Assembly (NCBI RefSeq): GCF_021513275.1
Contig: NZ_CP090978.1
Location: forward strand, 4,726,501-4,790,500
DNA length: 64,000 nucleotides
From: Paenibacillus hexagrammi
Lineage (GTDB): Bacteria > Bacillota > Bacilli > Paenibacillales > NBRC-103111
Direction of reading: 5' to 3'
Every line of letters begins with the position of its first letter. Within the stretch, counting starts at the first letter, position 1. The notes beneath the pieces were generated by a model. It was not told the origin of the DNA. It ran no database searches and saw only the letters and a program-made list of their open reading frames with translations. Shown one piece after another: positions 62,274-64,000 of the stretch. A program made the translations under genes and the position numbers.

Positions 62274-63949
62274 CTAAGCCCGGCCCATCAAACGTCCGGC
62301 TTTACGGATCAGCTTTTGCAGCGGTGCCGGGAAGTTCTGAACATCTTCCTTCGTTACAACGCGAGTTGCCATCAGCATCACCGGATATAAGACACCTGCT
62401 ACAGCGCACACGATGACGGAATTGATGACCGCGTTCATTCGGTACCAAGCAAATGGATGAATATTTGCGTTCGTCAGCCATTCGACGCTTAAACCCACCG
62501 CAGCGATTACAATAACCGTCAATGCGATGCCTACTGAGCGTCGTCCGAGAATCGTGAAATCTACTTCTTTACGAATGGTCCGGGTATTCAGCCAGCTCAT
62601 CACGATAAAGCACAGACCTGTTGAAATGGTAATTCCATATATACCAAGCCATTGGGCCAGGAGAAAGCTGCCGATCAGCTTGATGGCCAAGCCAATAATG
62701 ACATGCACAATAAGCGGCCTCATGCGTCCCATACCCATGAGAACAGCACCTGAGGTCTGCATGGTGATCTGAAACATCGCACTCAACGTCAGCAGCGATA
62801 TCATATGTGGTCCGTGAGCCAATCCATATGTAGAATCCTCATACCCGAAAAGCATCAAATCAAGTGGTCTCGCCGCAATACTGATCACAAGAACAGCCGG
62901 CAAGCCCGACAAAATAGCAAGCTGAAGCACTCGGGAGGTCTGGTGGCTGACTTGCTTCAAATCCTTTTGGAATAAGCAGCGGAAATAATCGGCACCACGG
63001 ACTGGCTGAGCGCAATGGCTAGAATAATCGGAATCCCCGCAAGCGATTGGGCGCGAGCGCCCATAATCCCCACCAGTCCAAGAGCCTCTTTGTGACCAAT
63101 TGCACCCTCAAGCAGCGGCGTAATAATGGACGTATCGATTAAATACACCAAAGGCACCATCATGGAAAAAACAACGATCGGGATCGAGAGCTTGAACAAT
63201 CCGCGGTAAATGTCGCGGTATCTAGGCATAGCCCCCGTGGATGCGGGTCCAGATTGAGCTGCCGCTGTCTGCTCTCTCGCCAGCTTAGAAGCAGCTGCGT
63301 CTCGTTTTTTAAGCTTAACGGTAAAATAAATCATGACGACAAGCGCTGCGGCGCCTCCTGCTACCCCGCCAAAGGACGCTCCTGCCACCGCCCAGCCCAG
63401 GCTGACCTTCAGCAGGAAATAAGCAAGGACAATGGAGGTAATCAAGCGAAAAATCTGCTCGACAACCTGAGAAATGCCGTTAGGCATCATGTTTTGCCGT
63501 CCTTGAAAGTAACCGCGCATAATGGCAATCAGCGGAAACATCAGCATCGCCGGAGCAATGGCACGGGTCGCTAGTGTAGCATCCGGACCCCCGTGGGAGA
63601 TGGTTTCCGCATAAAGCGGCGCACCTATGTATAGAAGCAGCGTCATAAAAAGGCCCGCGCCAATAGCGAACCAAATTGCGGCTTTATAAATCCTCGCAGC
63701 TTCGGCTTGTCTGCCGAGCGCGTTTTTCTCCGAGATCATTTTGCTTAGCGCACTGGGAATGCCCGCAGTCGCGATGACCAATAACGCGGAATAAAGACTG
63801 AATGCGATGGAATAACTGCCATTGCCAGCATCCCCAAGCAAATGTACAAGCGGGATACGCTGAAAAACGCCGAGAAACCGCGCTACAAGCGCGGCCACGG
63901 TGAGAATGAGCGTCCCTTTTACGAGTGAATCCTTTGTTTCCTTTGTCAA
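62274..63949 (-). CDS. MurJ/SpoVB-like oligosaccharide flippase (YtgP-type), single-base frameshift
   Basis: A TTG start at 63949 after AAGGAACGG gives MTKETKDSLVKGTLILTVAA. The first frame has the MATE-like flippase start (VARFLGVFQRIPLVHLLGDA, AFSLYSALLVIATAGIPSAL) and ends at SAAYSKRI. A second frame continues from LKQVSHQTSRVLQLAILSGL to 62274. One more A in the A4 run (T4 at 62965-62968) joins them as YSKKDLKQVSH, a 558-residue, fourteen-helix protein like B. subtilis YtgP (a MurJ). Such proteins flip lipid II or related lipid-linked sugars across the membrane. Base-call error is likely because the gene family is essential or nearly so. Confidence 0.88.
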
Positions 63950-64000
63950 CGTCCGTTCCTTCTCTCTTATTTACCTTGAATTGTTTCAAGCGGCTTGTGA

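Noticed and set aside
1..64000. Insertion sequences, prophage genes, tRNA, rRNA, CRISPR arrays
   Set aside because: No transposase, integrase, phage structural gene, tRNA-like fold or terminal inverted repeats were seen. The GH73 gene alone does not indicate a prophage.

Overview
The window reads as chromosomal DNA of an endospore-forming, low-to-moderate GC Firmicute. It is most likely Paenibacillus or a close relative in Paenibacillaceae. The case rests on S-layer-homology (SLH) proteins including a large SLH-anchored GH16 glucanase, YheC/YheD spore-coat-type ATP-grasp proteins, the sporulation checkpoint proteins Sda and Spo0E, the Gram-positive helicase loaders DnaB and DnaI, HemQ, a two-subunit Ktr potassium system, and B. 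subtilis-like yui/yut gene neighbours. No mobile element, tRNA, rRNA or CRISPR array was seen.

Layout. 1-4.1 kb: a redox/detoxification cluster (MDR oxidoreductase, old yellow enzyme, two SDRs) next to a TetR regulator, with shared operator-like palindromes. 4.4-12.8 kb: an SLH/GH16/CBM glucanase and an aldose-epimerase-like gene, facing a LacI regulator across a spacer with five operator-like sites. 12.9-15.7 kb: unknown proteins (an AT-rich gene, a lipoprotein, an SH3-repeat secreted protein). 15.9-18.8 kb: an ABC transporter under a guanidine-I (ykkC) riboswitch. 18.8-25.4 kb: three YheC/YheD genes carrying four ATP-grasp modules, around an SLH protein. 25.5-29.9 kb: sdhCAB with a divergent LysR regulator. 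30-33.2 kb: an orphan response regulator, then ktrB-ktrA under a c-di-AMP riboswitch. 33.4-43.9 kb: CPBP protease, uvrC with an unusual repeat insertion, trxA, merR, a globin-coupled chemoreceptor, dnaB-dnaI, a hydrolase and yuiB. 44-53 kb: HemQ, two type II NADH dehydrogenases, sda with a DnaA-box cluster, spo0E, Fe-S assembly genes and mqnE. 53-58.4 kb: SDR, HEPN, EamA, UbiD-like and ctaA genes. 58.6-64 kb: thioredoxin-like, DUF1540, SPFH, DUF2515 and MurJ-like genes.

How they fit together. Much of the window serves aerobic respiration and its cofactors: succinate dehydrogenase, two NDH-2 enzymes (one with a Rex-type site), futalosine-route menaquinone synthesis (MqnE, UbiD-like), haem synthesis (HemQ, CtaA) and Fe-S carriers. 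A second theme is ligand-sensing RNA and replication-coupled control: guanidine riboswitch, c-di-AMP riboswitch, DnaA boxes at sda, and a perfect Fur-type box before an SPFH gene.

Quality warning. Nine genes, several normally essential or highly conserved (hemQ, ktrB, a MurJ-like flippase, an NDH-2), each contain one single-base frameshift, mostly in a homopolymer or base doublet. Residual sequencing error is the simplest explanation. These genes are given with their full reconstructed extents.
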